The notes: a model not told the origin generated them from the letters alone. DNA of 64,000 bases from Homarus americanus (GCF_018991925.1 NW_024727898.1:159501-223500), one strand, 5' to 3'. Counted from the first letter of the stretch, positions 43,900 to 55,404 are shown. A program made the numbers and translations.

Positions 43900-44700
43900 C
43901 TAGCCAAGCGCGACAAACAAAATAGATCTGACCCCCCCTCCCTCCCTCACCACACACAAAGTAAACCTAACCATGAGGAACACAAACAAGGGGAGAGACC
44001 TGCCACCCTACACACCACAAACAGACCACACCAAATACCCACCCCATAAACAGGAGCCCCCCTTCCATCCCCTCCAAGACACAACGACCTTCCCCCGTCA
44101 AGTATCTCAGGTATTCTATGACCGCGCCGGAAACACGTGCGTGGCACCACATACCGTCAACACAGCTGGAGAGAAGTGGCACTCAAGAGGCACTACCGAG
44201 GCCTCACAACACCTGGCTGGCATGTAAACAACGGGTGGCAGGAAGATGGGTGGCATCCCTTGAGTAGTTAGCGTCATTCATAAGTTAAGATTTTGTAGGG
44301 ATATTATTTGAAGTCTTGTGGCACTCAGAGGTCACCCAGTAATAGTTCTAAGAGGTCACTCACTAATAGCACTCACTGGTACCTCCAAATGACCTACAGT
44401 TGTGACCTTCATGACCTAACATAGACATACAAGGTCACAGAGGTCAGGTTATGGAGTCAGTCGTATGTTTGTTTAGTGTAATAGTAGTCTGTGGTGGGTG
44501 GCGTGGGTGGTCTGGATGCTGAGGTCAAGGATTCGTCTGGACAAAACTCATCAGACAATATCCCAGTGGTGAGAATCCCATTGGACAATACTCCTCTGGA
44601 CAATTCCCAATAGGAGAAAATCTTATCACCTAAGTAATGCATTGGATAAAACCCTACCAGTTCAACTTTCTTTACAGGCCTGAAAGAGTGTGCTATTATT
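43900..44700. other. Unique sequence, no supported gene
   Basis: Mixed DNA. Short phrases such as AGAGGTCACTCA (44329-44365) and TGGACAATNC (44546-44600) recur two to three times. Frames of 60-84 codons are unremarkable. Confidence 0.5.
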
Positions 44701-44705
44701 CTGTC

Positions 44706-44786
44706 AGGTTAGGTTTGGTTAGGTTAGGTTAGAATAGGTTAGGTTAGGTTAGGTTATGTTAGGTTTGGTTTGGTTAGGTTAGGTGG
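44706..44786 (+). repeat. Degenerate TTAGG run
   Basis: About 15 GGTTA pentamers with TTTGG, GAATA and TATG variants; the longest telomere-type run in the window. Confidence 0.88.
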
Positions 44787-44843
44787 TATTGTACTCAGCA
44801 ACCGCAGAAAGGTGAACATGATGTGTGGTGTTTGAACTCACTC

Positions 44844-44886
<43 letters not shown>

Positions 44887-44971
44887 TCACACTCGTCTGT
44901 TTATATATACCTTTACAAAAGAAAGAATTAAGAAAAAAATATATATATATTTTCTTAGGACAAACTGAAGG

Positions 44972-45018
<47 letters not shown>
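44844..45018. repeat. (GAT)n and (AC)n microsatellites
   Basis: 44844-44886 is GAT triplets; 44974-45018 is AC. Confidence 0.97.
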
Positions 45019-45020
<2 letters not shown>

Positions 45021-45305
45021 AAGAGAGAAAAAAGTATATTTACATCATGACTCGTAAAAAAAAAACATTTATTCGCGGAAAAAAACAAACGAAAACATTC
45101 TTCTCATCAAGGATCCTAAAACATTCACAACTTAAAAGAATATACAATTTATTCACTCCATACACCACAAACACACACACTTAATAAACAAAATCCTCAA
45201 CAATTTATTCATACAAAACAATAAAATACATAAAATCCTCCAAAAACACGAATACAAAAGTCATACACGGAGTCAACCATACAAATACATTACCCACTTC
45301 CCTGA

Positions 45306-45368
<63 letters not shown>
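45306..45368. repeat. (AC)n microsatellite
   Basis: About 31 uninterrupted CA dinucleotides. Confidence 0.98.
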
Positions 45369-45369
<1 letters not shown>

Positions 45370-45654
45370 TACAATATTGTCTCAGGTTGCCGACTGCCCA
45401 CAAATGACAATCTGGGAAGCCACAGCCGTCGTCACCGGAAGCCCTCACAGCCTGCCATCGCGGGGGCTTGACGGTAGAGGCTTCATGGGACACTGCATCG
45501 ATAAACTCTCTCCTTTTTTTTCCTTACTTCTTTCCCTTCCCTTCCCTTTTTTTCCCCTCATTTGCCTCCTCCCTTCCATTTTCTTTAATTTTTCCGTCTG
45601 TCCCTTACTTTTCCTTCCCTTCCCTTCCTCCGTCCCACCCTCCTCCCCTCCCGC

Positions 45655-45750
45655 AGGGAGATCACCATCACACTAGAAGACCACCATCACACTAAGGGAG
45701 ACCACCATCACACCAGCTAGGAGACACCATCACACTAGGGAGACCACCAT
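45655..45750. repeat. GACCACCATCACACTA short minisatellite
   Basis: About five copies of an 18-22 bp unit with GGGA or AGAA spacers. Confidence 0.85.
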
Positions 45751-45896
45751 GTCTGGGATATCAGTGTATCGACCTTTGGTCCCACTCCAGTCATGGGTCC
45801 AAACTTTAATGTCCGGTGGTGAAGGAAGTTGAAGGTCATGGTGAGGAGTCCGCCACCGCCGTCACTACCACCACCACACGCCCCAGTTATTATACC

Positions 45897-46133
45897 CGTT
45901 CAAACTACCATCGCTACCGTGTTCAAATTACCATCGCTACCGTGTTCAAACTACCATCGCTACCGTGTTCAAATTACCATCGCTATCGTGTTCAAATTAC
46001 CATAGCTACCGTGTTCAAACTACCATCGCTACCGTGTTCAAATTACCATCGCTATCGTGTTCAAACTACCATCGTTACCGTGTTCAAACTACCATCGCTA
46101 CCGTGTTCAAACTACCATCGTTATCATGTTTCA
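45897..46133. repeat. 23 bp minisatellite, about ten copies
   Basis: The unit contains CAAACTACCATCGCTACCGT; variants are AAATTACC, CATAGC, TATCG and CGTTA. The 129-codon frame across it is periodic and not a gene. Confidence 0.96.
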
Positions 46134-46134
46134 A

Positions 46135-46320
46135 TTGCATACCACCACCACCACCACCACCATGCTAAATCCACCACCACTACTACGAACATCAACACAC
46201 CATAACCACAACAACCACACCATCAACACACCATAACCACAACATCACTATCACCACATCATCAACACACCAAACCACCTCACCATAACCACATCACTAC
46301 CACTATCACCACTACCACAA
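46135..46320. repeat. (CCA)n and ACACCATAACCACAAC irregular repeat
   Basis: CAC triplets to 46163, then loose CATCAACACACCATAACC words. Confidence 0.85.
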
Positions 46321-46437
46321 TCGCTTTGGAATTTAGCGAGTAAAGCACGTCAACATTACGTCCCATAAAATATTTCATGAGAAAATGAAATTTGACTTTT
46401 ATTACTGAAATAGCAACAACCCGCGAAGCTTTTATTT

Positions 46438-46585
46438 AATGTTCTTTTATTTTCATTTTTATTGTTATTATTATTTTTTATTATTTTTTATAATGTTATT
46501 TTCATTATTATTATTATTTGTATTATTATTTTCAACTTTATCATTTTTTTAATTATATTCATTATTATTTATTTTTCATTGGATT

Positions 46586-46622
<37 letters not shown>
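46438..46622. repeat. T-rich (TTA)n-like stretch and (GT)n
   Basis: ATT/TTATT words to 46585; pure GT from 46589 to 46622. Confidence 0.93.
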
Positions 46623-46624
<2 letters not shown>

Positions 46625-46761
46625 CGTTGCTAGCATTACCCAGCCTCCATACACCCATGTCATTGACAGTTTTAATCAAGCAAGTCTATTTTTTTTTTTG
46701 GGTGGGGGCGTGACCCAGCCACCCAATGGACCTATGATTAAAGCTCGACTGTTGGTAGTAT

Positions 46762-47012
46762 TACACCCACTAACACCCACCTACACCACTAACACCCACC
46801 TACACCCACCCACCCCACCTACACCCACCCACACCCACCTACACCCACCACCCACACCCACTAACACCCACCTACACCCACTAACACCCACCTACACCCA
46901 CTAACACCCACCTACACCCACTTACACCCACCTACACCCAGTAACACCCACTAACACTCACCTACACCCACCTACACCCATTTACACCCACATACACCCA
47001 CCTACACCAAAC
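46762..47012. repeat. CACCCACCTACAC minisatellite
   Basis: About 20 copies of a 12 bp unit (ACACCCACCTAC, ACACCCACTAAC) with indels. Confidence 0.95.
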
Positions 47013-47114
47013 TCACACTGGTGCTCAGTTTAGTCATCAACAACAACACCCCTTAACCCCATCCACCTATCCCTTCATCCACCATCATCCATCTTCCGTG
47101 ACTAACATGGTCCA

Positions 47115-47450
47115 CCTCCGCCTCCTCTCCCCCCCTCCCCTCCCCTCCCGTTCCCTCTCACCTTCCTCTACCCATTCCTTCTCCTACTTACCCTCCCTCC
47201 CGTCTCTTCCCTCATTCCACCTACTAATCTCCCTCCTCTCTCCACCCTCTCCTTCCACCTATTACTCCCCTCCCTCCATCCCGTCCTTTCCCACCTTCTC
47301 TCCCCTTACCCCCACTCCTCTCTCATCCTTTCCCATCCTCTCTCCACCCCCTCCTTCCACCACATACTCCTCCTCCCCTCCCTCCGTCCCCTCCCCCTTA
47401 CCCCTCCCACCTTCCCTCCACTTCCCCTTCCCCTCCCTTCCACCCCCTGC
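47115..47450. repeat. Pyrimidine-rich low-complexity tract
   Basis: CTCC/CCTTCC words over about 335 bp; Ser/Pro and Glu/Gly frames are artefacts. Confidence 0.85.
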
Positions 47451-47544
47451 CTTTGGACCTGAAGATGACTCATGAGTTAGGTATGGGGGAAATGGGGAGG
47501 GGGGATGGGAGGAGGAGGGGGATGGGAGGAGGAGGGGGAATAGG

Positions 47545-47706
47545 GGTCCACACGACACTGGAGACCCTGGTAGGAGGTGATCCTGGACCTTGGGGTCAGC
47601 GGTACACCACTCCTGGACCGGTCCACTTCCGCCTGAAGCCCTTTGGTAATGAGGGTGTGGCAAGGAGGCAACCACATGATCCTGCTGTTTCTGTAGAGGG
47701 GGGGGG
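47545..47706 (-). other. Unique island with strong minus-strand splice acceptor
   Basis: About 160 bp of GC-rich unique DNA lies between low-complexity tracts. On the minus strand it is preceded by a long pyrimidine tract ending CCCCCCCCCCTCTACAG, a very good acceptor. All three readings (two minus, one plus) are open, so the frame cannot be chosen and no product is proposed. Confidence 0.2.
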
Positions 47707-47850
47707 GTGAAGGGGTGGGGAGAGGAAAGGAGAATTGAAGGAAGTGGGGGAGAGGAAAGGGTGGGGATAGGAAGGGAGATAGAGGAACAGATAAGGGAAA
47801 GGAGAGACAGGGTGAAGGAAAGAAGGGGTAAAAAAAGGTGGAGGTAAAGA
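47692..47850. repeat. Purine-rich tract
   Basis: GGGGAGAGGAAAGG words; on the minus strand it forms the pyrimidine tract of the acceptor above. Confidence 0.8.
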
Positions 47851-48076
47851 AGGGGAAAACAGAATTGACCCGCGTCTATTAGTTTCCCCTGTAATACCTC
47901 CTCCTCCTCCTCCCCTCTCACCTCCCTCTATAAAGTGTTGAACGCTGGCGAGAGATTATAACGAGGTGTTTTCATCAAGAGGCAGGCAGGAGTGATGTGT
48001 GTGATGGCTGCCTCGTTTTTAAATCAAAATTATATTATCTTTTTATTTTTATTTATTTTTAATACATTCTAGGATG

Positions 48077-48077
48077 C

Positions 48078-48108
<31 letters not shown>
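48077..48108. repeat. (AC)n microsatellite
   Basis: About 15 uninterrupted AC dinucleotides. Confidence 0.96.
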
Positions 48109-48110
<2 letters not shown>

Positions 48111-48549
48111 GCCTAAGTAATGTCCCGAAAATAAGAACACGAGATAATCTCATCGGGACATATCGATCTACTCGACCCAACACAGCTTCTCTCCATCCAA
48201 TTTTATCCACAACATCACAGGGCAGGATGACAGGATTGTGGGGGTAAGAAGATGTAACCATGACAACCAGCAGGCTCTAACACCCCTAACCCCACCCCAC
48301 TATCAACCCCTCCCCGCCGCCACACCTTCCAACAGCCACACAGTAATTACACTTCTCCTGGCCTCCCCTCCCTTCCCCTTCATTCCCCCTCCTCCTCTTA
48401 CCTCCCCTCACACTCTTCCCCCCGCATGTTTACCTCTGGGGTGGCCCTTCAACATAATTATAACCAACAGTAAACACTAACAGATTCAATTGCTTACAAC
48501 TTTAGATAAAGGTCCTTTGAGGTGTTCTGAACGACAGAATCTCCAAATC

Positions 48550-48765
48550 CCCCCACCTACTATCCCCTCCCCTCCACCTACTCTTCCTCCCCTCCACCTC
48601 TCTTCCTCCCCTCCACCTCTTCCTCCCCTTCCACCTCTTCCCTCCCCTCCACCTCTTCCCTCCCCTCTTCCTCCCCTCCACCTCTTCCTTCCCCTCCACC
48701 TCTTCCTCCCCTCACTACCTTCTCTTCCTCCCCCACCACCTCTTCATCCCCTTCCTCCTCTTCCA
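48550..48765. repeat. CCTCTTCCTCCCCTCCA minisatellite
   Basis: About 12 copies of a 15-17 bp pyrimidine-rich unit with small indels. Confidence 0.9.
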
Positions 48766-49137
48766 TAAGCCAAGGCCCCCAAGGATATGTACTAGAACAT
48801 CTATCCAAACTTTAAAAGAATAAAAAAAATTGCAAGAGAATGAAATATTCCCCACCATCACCTTTTCTCTATTCTTCATTTTTACTCGTAATGCCTCGTT
48901 CAATTCCTCGTGTGACTTTTGAGTGCTTTGAAATGTAATATCATAATGTATCCGGGACTACGGCGGCGAGGAGGAGAGTCTTCGTCATGGTCGTCGTCTT
49001 CATCGTCATCAAGTAACCCAGGATGATGTTCGACACCATCCATCTGGCTAAGTGACTTCATTACTATAAGGTAGGAGGTGTCCCCAGTCACCATGGCGAT
49101 GTGTTGGCATCATCATCATCCTCTCCCCCTTTCCCTA

Positions 49138-49275
49138 TCCACCTCTCAGCCTCCACCCAGCCCAAACTCAGCCTCCACCCAGCCGTCCCAGCATCCACCC
49201 AGCCTCCCAAGGATCCACCCAATCACCCCTGCCTCCACACAGCCGCCCCAGCCTCCACCCAGTCGCCCTAGAGGC
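49138..49275. repeat. CAGCCTCCACCCAGCC minisatellite
   Basis: Six to seven copies of a unit near 18-20 bp with AAACTCAGC, GTCCCAGCA and CAATCACCC variants. Confidence 0.85.
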
Positions 49276-49544
49276 ATCTGATGGCGCCACAACACCACTC
49301 TTCATCTAGGTAGTCTGTCATAATCCCTGCAGATGCCGCCGGCCTCTCCTGTCGCCAGGCCAGCAGCGCCCCCACCTCACTCCTCGTCCAGTCAGCCAAA
49401 CACATGATAAATAGTGAATAGAATAATGTGACTCAATAGATGACTCAATATATAGATAAAATAAAGAAAGATAGATAGAGAAGAGATATACAGTTTAGTG
49501 AATAGATAGAAGAACGTGGATGTAATATTTTCATAACAATAAGG

Positions 49545-49775
49545 AGTCCACCGCTGTCATCATCACTACCATTACTGTCACAACGGCCATCACTTCCACT
49601 ACTACTACTATTACTATCAGCATCACTGTCATTACTATCACTACCGTCACAATAATCATCACTACTACTACTACTATTACCACTGTCAGCACCTCCACTA
49701 CTACTGCCACCACCACCATTACCCCCTTTACTGTCATTACACTACTACCACCACTACCACTATCACCAGCACTAT
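49545..49775. repeat. ACT/CAT triplet-rich stretch
   Basis: CACTACTACTA and CATCACT words in loose order; Val-rich frame on the minus strand is an artefact. Confidence 0.85.
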
Positions 49776-49892
49776 ATCCTGGGAGAAAGTCTTTTATTGC
49801 GCCTCACCAGACTACGACAAAACAAAGGGTCGTGTTGGAACATAAAGGGACGTGTCAGGGAGGCTGTTTGATCTTGACTCTACTACCGGGAA

Positions 49893-50152
49893 CGGCCAGC
49901 CTCTACCCCTCATAGGAACGACCAGCCTCTACCCCTCATAGGAACAACCAGCCTCTACCCCTCATAGGAACGACCAGCCACTCACTTCTTAAGAACGACC
50001 AGCCTCTCCCCTCTTAGGAACGACCAGCCTCTCCCCTCATAGGAACACCCAGCCTCTCCCCTCTTAGGAACGACCAGCCTCTACCCTCTTAGGAACGACC
50101 AGCCTCTACCCTCTTAGGAACGACCAGCCTCTACCCTCTTAGGAACGACGCA
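49893..50152. repeat. 25 bp minisatellite, about ten copies
   Basis: The unit contains GGAACGACCAGCCTCTACCC. Three groups appear in order: CCCCTCATA copies, mixed copies, and identical CCCTCTTA copies at the right end (50065-50145). Confidence 0.96.
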
Positions 50153-50199
50153 TCACTTTAAGAACGACGTATCTTCTTAAGCTCTACCTCAGCTCACCC

Positions 50200-50660
50200 C
50201 CTCTCTCTGAACCCTCACCTCCTCTTCACCTCACCCCCACCACCTGTTCGCTATCTTACTTCTCCTTCCTTCCATTCCCTTCTTCTACACCTCTTTCTTC
50301 CTCTCCTTCCCTTCCACCGTGTTCGTCCCTCCCTCCTCTACAAGTACCCCCTCCCTCCTAACTAAATCACCTCTCTCCCTCCCTCCCTCCTTCTCTCTTA
50401 ACCAGGCCACCAACGTCCCTCCCTCTCTCCCTCCTAACTAAATCACCTCCTCCCCTCATTTCCTCACAATATCTACCCTTCCCTATCTGCCTTATCCCCT
50501 CTTCCCTAACCCTTTCCCTCACCCTCCTTTCTCAACTTCTCACCTCCTATCCATTACGATCTCTCACCCCCTCCCCCCTTCCTCACTCGATTTACAGCTA
50601 CTGACCTCCCCCACCACTTAGCACCTCTCCCCCACTCCCCAGCCATCCCCCACCCCTCTA
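50200..50660. repeat. Pyrimidine-rich low-complexity tract
   Basis: CCTCC and CTTCC words without fixed period. The phrase CTAACTAAATCACCTC occurs twice (50357-50372 and 50435-50450), a 78 bp local duplication. Confidence 0.8.
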
Positions 50661-50860
50661 GGCAGTGGTGAGAGACAGAGGGGAATTAGTAGTGATAATC
50701 CCTAACGAGGATAACTACCTTTACCTTGTTATGTAATGAGGTAATGGATCTAGTGAAAGACCAGTCACAGTCTTAATTACCTCTCGTCCGGCCTCCACTA
50801 CCACCCGGCCTCCACCACACAACCCAATCTTCATTACTAAGAACAAGAACCAGAACATAA

Positions 50861-50861
50861 A

Positions 50862-50937
<76 letters not shown>

Positions 50938-50952
50938 CCACCACCACCACCA
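50861..50952. repeat. (AAT)n then (CCA)n
   Basis: About 24 AAT triplets to 50934, then four to five CAC triplets. Confidence 0.97.
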
Positions 50953-50959
50953 CAACAAC

Positions 50960-51890
50960 TACATTAATAACAGCCCAAATTAATCACCAATACATTAACA
51001 AATGATAGATAATAATTACACTTGGGTTAAGAGAGTAAATTACCCTACCATATTTCTTAATTATTTGACAAAGATTTAATTAGGTGTAGCCAGACAAGTA
51101 ATTAACGAGGCTTTTATGCATTATTTGAATACTTAATTAGCCATCCTCCCCTGAAGGCCGAGAGAACCTTATTTTCTTTCGTTTTTTGGTTAAGAGAATA
51201 GGGAAAAAATAGGGAAATGTGGGGAAAATAGGGAAATATGGGAAAAATAGGTAAAATAGGGAATTAATATTAGATTATCGTAGAAATGGGGAGGTGGATT
51301 ATAAAATGTTTGGTAATATTACTTAAAAGAGGAAGAGGTAAAAATAGGGGGTAATAATAGTGTTGATGAAATTACTATAAAATTATAATATAAAAAAATA
51401 GGCAGCTGAGTTATAAAAGGGTATTTAAGGTGAAAAATAGGGACCAGAGTTATAAAATTTTAATAAAACTACCCCTCCAAAATTGCCTTAAAATAGGGAT
51501 GAAAAATATAAAGAAATAAAAGATAAAATTCCTTCAGAAAAACTAAACATCTTGTATAATAATATTCTGAAATAATGAAATTTTCTGAAGAATTTAAAAT
51601 ACCGAGTTATTAAAAAAATACTTATTTCTGTAGAGTTTATCTGAAGGCATGGAGGGGGGAGGGGGGGGGGTGTAATTTTGTAAGTTTAATTAACTGTAAT
51701 TAATAAAACTTCCCAATTAAATGATGACTTATTTAATTGGCTACAAAAAATAAAATTACAAATGCAATCAATTACCTTCAAAATGACAATATAATTGATA
51801 CAATATATTATAGTGAAAATGCAGGATCTCAACAAGTATAATTATATTAAACCTTGTCTGTCTGTCTGTCTCTTGAAATTGTTATCTCTG
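50960..51890. other. AT-rich unique sequence
   Basis: AATAGGGAAAT words recur at 51189-51262. A short (GTCT)n lies at 51858-51871 and a G-rich patch at 51653-51671. No gene is supported. Confidence 0.5.
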
Positions 51891-51896
51891 ACACCA

Positions 51897-51972
51897 GGAA
51901 CGGGTCAGGAACAGGTCAGGAACGGGTCAGGAACAGGTCAGGGACGGGTCAGGGGAGGGTCAGGGGAGGGTG
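51897..51972. repeat. 10 bp minisatellite, about seven copies
   Basis: GGAACGGGTCA/GGAACAGGTCA units alternating, then GGGGAGGGTCA copies. Confidence 0.94.
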
Positions 51973-52062
51973 TGTGGAGATCTCAGGAACAATCATAATC
52001 GTAAGTGCAATCAATTACATATAATAGTAATTGTAAAAAATTCCCGTCTATATTCTATCCTA

Positions 52063-52163
52063 GCCATGAACCCTGAGACTCATGAACCTCTGAATCCGAG
52101 ACACCACACAGTGTTGGGTCTATAGATGGTGTCTCGGGTTCACGAGTCTCAGAAGGTTCGTGG
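52063..52163. other. Imperfect inverted repeat, arms about 40 bp
   Basis: 52063-52105 (CTGAGACTCATGAACCTCTG then AATCCGAGACACC) pairs with 52127-52163 (TGGTGTCTCGGGTTCACGAG then TCTCAGAAGGTTCGTGG) with few mismatches and small bulges. The loop is about 20 nt. It may be a small foldback element or a transcribed hairpin. Confidence 0.65.
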
Positions 52164-52304
52164 GTGAGATGGATGACTGGTAGGACTTTTTTTTTCCTTG
52201 ACTGTACTGTACCTTGGCGCTGAACCATCCTGGGAAAAAAAGTTACCACAAGCAGTTAAATTGTGTCTAGAATGTATGATAATTGTGGCCAGTTCGGGAG
52301 CACT

Positions 52305-52418
52305 ATGGCCCGCCTACGCCCATTATGCTGCCACCCACCATCATAGCCCGCCCACACCCATTATGCTGCCACCCACAATCATGGCCCGCCCACTCCCATT
52401 ATGCTGCAGCCCACCACC
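52305..52418. repeat. 36 bp minisatellite, three copies
   Basis: Copies share CCCATTATGCTGCCACCCAC and GGCCCGCC with a CATCATAG/CAATCATGG variable part. Confidence 0.93.
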
Positions 52419-52439
52419 CTGGTTCATCCTCACCTCCCC

Positions 52440-52612
52440 TTCCACCATGCCCTCCTCCTAGCCACCCCTCTCTTCCCTCACCTTGAATCTATACCTTCCT
52501 CTCCCCCCCCAACCTTACCGTCAACCTACTCCCCCCGCCCTCCCTTACCCCACCCTCCCCTCTCCACCAACCTCCCCTCCCCTTCTCCATCCTCCACCGA
52601 CCCCCTCCCCGG
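52440..52612. repeat. C-rich pyrimidine tract
   Basis: CCCTCC and CCACC words without a fixed period; Pro-rich frames are artefacts. Confidence 0.75.
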
Positions 52613-52649
52613 CCGGCGTCATGGTACACTAAACAGTACAGTAATCTCC

Positions 52650-53310
52650 ATCACACTCCCAGTTCTCTGTGCTGGTCGAGGCGCCGCACCGGGCTCATAT
52701 TTGCTTCACAATTTAATTTATAGCCCAGGCATTATAGGCCAATCTGGACACCAATCATCCAGGTCCAGGATGATGCAATAATTACAATTTTGCACATCAA
52801 CGTTTTGTCTGACAACTGGATGCCATTGACTGCTGGGCGTCGTCATGGTAACACAGTCCGCTCATGCAATAGGTGGGAATAAATTTTACTGATGATACAA
52901 ATATTTATCGAATGAGTACTAGACAGATACAATTATTCCAGGTATTTTTACGAATAAATTATAGGGAAAACGCAAAAAAATCAATTAAATACTACAGGTA
53001 ACCATGGCAACTACAATTATTTGAGGAATTTTAACTTATTTTTATTTTTACAAACAACCCAAATTACAATTATTCGAAGTCTTTTTTCAAATAAATTCTC
53101 CTGACGTTTGACAACCAAAATATTCTCGTATTATAAACAGTAAACATTATAATTAAAAGGAAAAAAAAATATTAAACTCGTGTGAATTTTTTTTATAGAA
53201 AATAATTATCATTATTATTATTGATATTACTACTATTAACATTATGAATATATTTACAGACAGATCTCTTGCCTGAAGCTACGTCCACCACAACACCTGA
53301 CCTCCCTACT
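52650..53310. other. Unique sequence, no supported gene
   Basis: Mostly AT-rich unique DNA. No repeat family or coding frame is recognised. Confidence 0.5.
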
Positions 53311-53317
53311 GTTGGGT

Positions 53318-53400
53318 CGCCATGACAACAAGTACACCAACACGTGAGGGGAGAATTGGTCGCCATGACAAGTACACCAACACGTGAGGGGAGAATTATG
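53318..53400. repeat. Tandem duplication, about 38-41 bp
   Basis: AGTACACCAACACGTGAGGG then GAGAATT is present twice in tandem, each preceded by GTCGCCATGACA. The copies differ by an extra ACA in the first. Confidence 0.95.
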
Positions 53401-53588
53401 GCAGGAAATATCCTTAGGGCATTGATGATGTGTGTACCTGCACTCACTCACTCCACCTGCCGTCATTCCACCACCTCCTGCTTGTCCACTTCCTGCTCGT
53501 CCACTTCCTCCTCGTCCACCTGTATCCATTTTCATGAGCACCTTCAAAGACCCGAGAACCACAAATACAATTTCGCTTTTTCCTACAC

Positions 53589-53589
<1 letters not shown>

Positions 53590-53644
<55 letters not shown>

Positions 53645-53740
53645 CTCTCTAATAATGTCATCCCTTCCCTCCTCCCGACTAATACAATAGTTTGCAATAT
53701 CAATACGAGAAAAAGAATGAAACACGGCAGACATTTCTAC

Positions 53741-53822
<82 letters not shown>
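53590..53822. repeat. (CT)n and long (GT)n microsatellites
   Basis: 53590-53638 is CT; 53743-53821 is pure GT (about 39 units). Confidence 0.97.
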
Positions 53823-53823
<1 letters not shown>

Positions 53824-53948
53824 AAGTCCCCCGTCTCACATTACCATAAAAATTTATCCATATTTATCATGTGAAAATCCTCATTAAATACCTAATGACA
53901 TCCTTCCTGCAGTAGCCAATAAGCGATGAAGCCAGTCAACATCGTCCC

Positions 53949-54227
53949 ATACACACACACACACACACACACATACGAATGGACAGAATGCACTCAAACG
54001 CCAACCCACACTATTTTTTTTTGCGGAAGGACAGATATTTAAGCCAAAAAAAAAAGCTGTCACGTGCATTAAATCCCGAAAAAAAGAGCATATGAGGGAG
54101 AAGAATTTATAAGCTTATTTAGCATTTTTGTTGACAGCATTTAAGCTTAGTGAGTTCTGAATTTTCGAGTGGGTGAAGTGGATGGGTGGCTTAAGGGAAA
54201 ATTGGGTGACTGGTGGAGTGGATGGTT

Positions 54228-54271
<44 letters not shown>
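53949..54271. repeat. (AC)n and (GT)n tracts
   Basis: 53949-53973 is AC and 54229-54270 is GT; the 250 bp between is unique. Confidence 0.95.
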
Positions 54272-54272
<1 letters not shown>

Positions 54273-54299
54273 AAAAGGTTGAGGTAAAACGCACACATC

Positions 54300-55005
54300 A
54301 CCACCAGCACGATGCTCTCAGGTGAACTCAGTTGAGGTGTATACACGTCACGCAGCGGCTCACCTGGGCGTGCACCTGCCTTAATTGTGCCAGCCTCACC
54401 CGCCTACCCACCTCTGTACGTATACATTTCTACACCTCCCCATATATTTACCTACCCACTTATCATCAATCCGCCTACCCATCCACTTATACCCACCTGT
54501 TCTCCTATCCACACTACTACCCTGACCGTAAATCCTTCAATTTATGTTATGGATAAATTTAAGTGTACATATACAGGTACTTACAAAATAAACGTACACA
54601 TAAGAAAAATAAAAGTGTACATATATTCACATATAAGTATACACATATATACTTACATGTAAACACGCACATAGATACATATACTCACAAGCTTGTAGAT
54701 ATACAGGTCAACTGACAATACGGGTGGCTCTACCTACCTGTAAAAGAAAAAATAATATGTAGTCATTGTATTGAATAAATCACCGTCATTTGTTTACATG
54801 TACAATAAATCACATACAATAAAGAAATAAACTACATAATTATAGAGTTCCTGTCACATATAAATCATATAAATTACGTAATGCAAACTTTATTGCGTCA
54901 GTGTGTACATATTATTAGTGTGTGTTTATATATATTGCATGTGTACGTATTGTGTGTGTGTACATATTGTGTGTGAAGAATATTGTGTCAGTGTGTAACC
55001 TAATC
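54300..55005. other. Unique sequence, no supported gene
   Basis: AT-rich DNA with TACATAT words. No coding or RNA signal. Confidence 0.5.

Positions 55006-55007
<2 letters not shown>

Positions 55008-55050
<43 letters not shown>
55008..55050. repeat. (TTA)n microsatellite, left flank of foldback element
   Basis: About 14 TTA triplets, the same repeat in the same orientation as at 55372-55404. Confidence 0.97.
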
Positions 55051-55053
<3 letters not shown>

Positions 55054-55369
55054 ACCTTTTCACATATCCGTTGAGACATTGTTACATAACTATTTGACAA
55101 ATTTCATAACCGAATGACAGAACACTTATCAAATGACAATCTAAAATAACTGTTGGTGGTATGTCATTCTCCAATTGTTACATTCTCAAACTATATGTAG
55201 ACTGTCAGTTTATTGTTCACGTCTGTCAACTTCATAACTTATGTCAATCACTTCCGTTAGCATGAACGAACAGTTATTTTAGATTGTCATTTGATAAGTG
55301 TTCTGTCATTCGGTTATGAAATTTGTCAAATAGTTATGTAACAATGTCTCAACGGATATGTGAAAAGGT

Positions 55370-55372
<3 letters not shown>
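55051..55372. mobile_element. Foldback/MITE-like element inserted in (TTA)n
   Basis: The element is 322 bp. Its left arm (55052-55154, starting ACACCTTTTCACATATCCG) and right arm (55269-55371, ending CGGATATGTGAAAAGGTGT) are perfect reverse complements over about 103 bp as far as I can read. The 114 bp core is not coding. The same (TTA)n tract lies on both sides in the same orientation, so it is flanking host sequence rather than part of the arms; a TA or TTA target duplication would be hidden in it. Such size and structure fit a non-autonomous DNA transposon. The family is unknown, and perfect arms suggest a recent or conserved copy. Confidence 0.85.

Positions 55373-55404
<32 letters not shown>
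55372..55404. repeat. (TTA)n microsatellite, right flank of foldback element
   Basis: About 11 ATT triplets continuing the tract interrupted by the element. Confidence 0.97.

Noticed and set aside
43973..44227. 84-codon plus-strand frame
   Set aside because: Composition is Pro/Thr/His-rich, there is no motif, and overlapping minus-strand frames are equally open.
44706..44786. True chromosome end
   Set aside because: The TTAGG run is short, degenerate and internal, with unique DNA on both sides.
47262..47921. 219-codon minus-strand frame
   Set aside because: Most is translated purine/pyrimidine tract. Only the 160 bp unique island inside it is kept, as a low-confidence exon.
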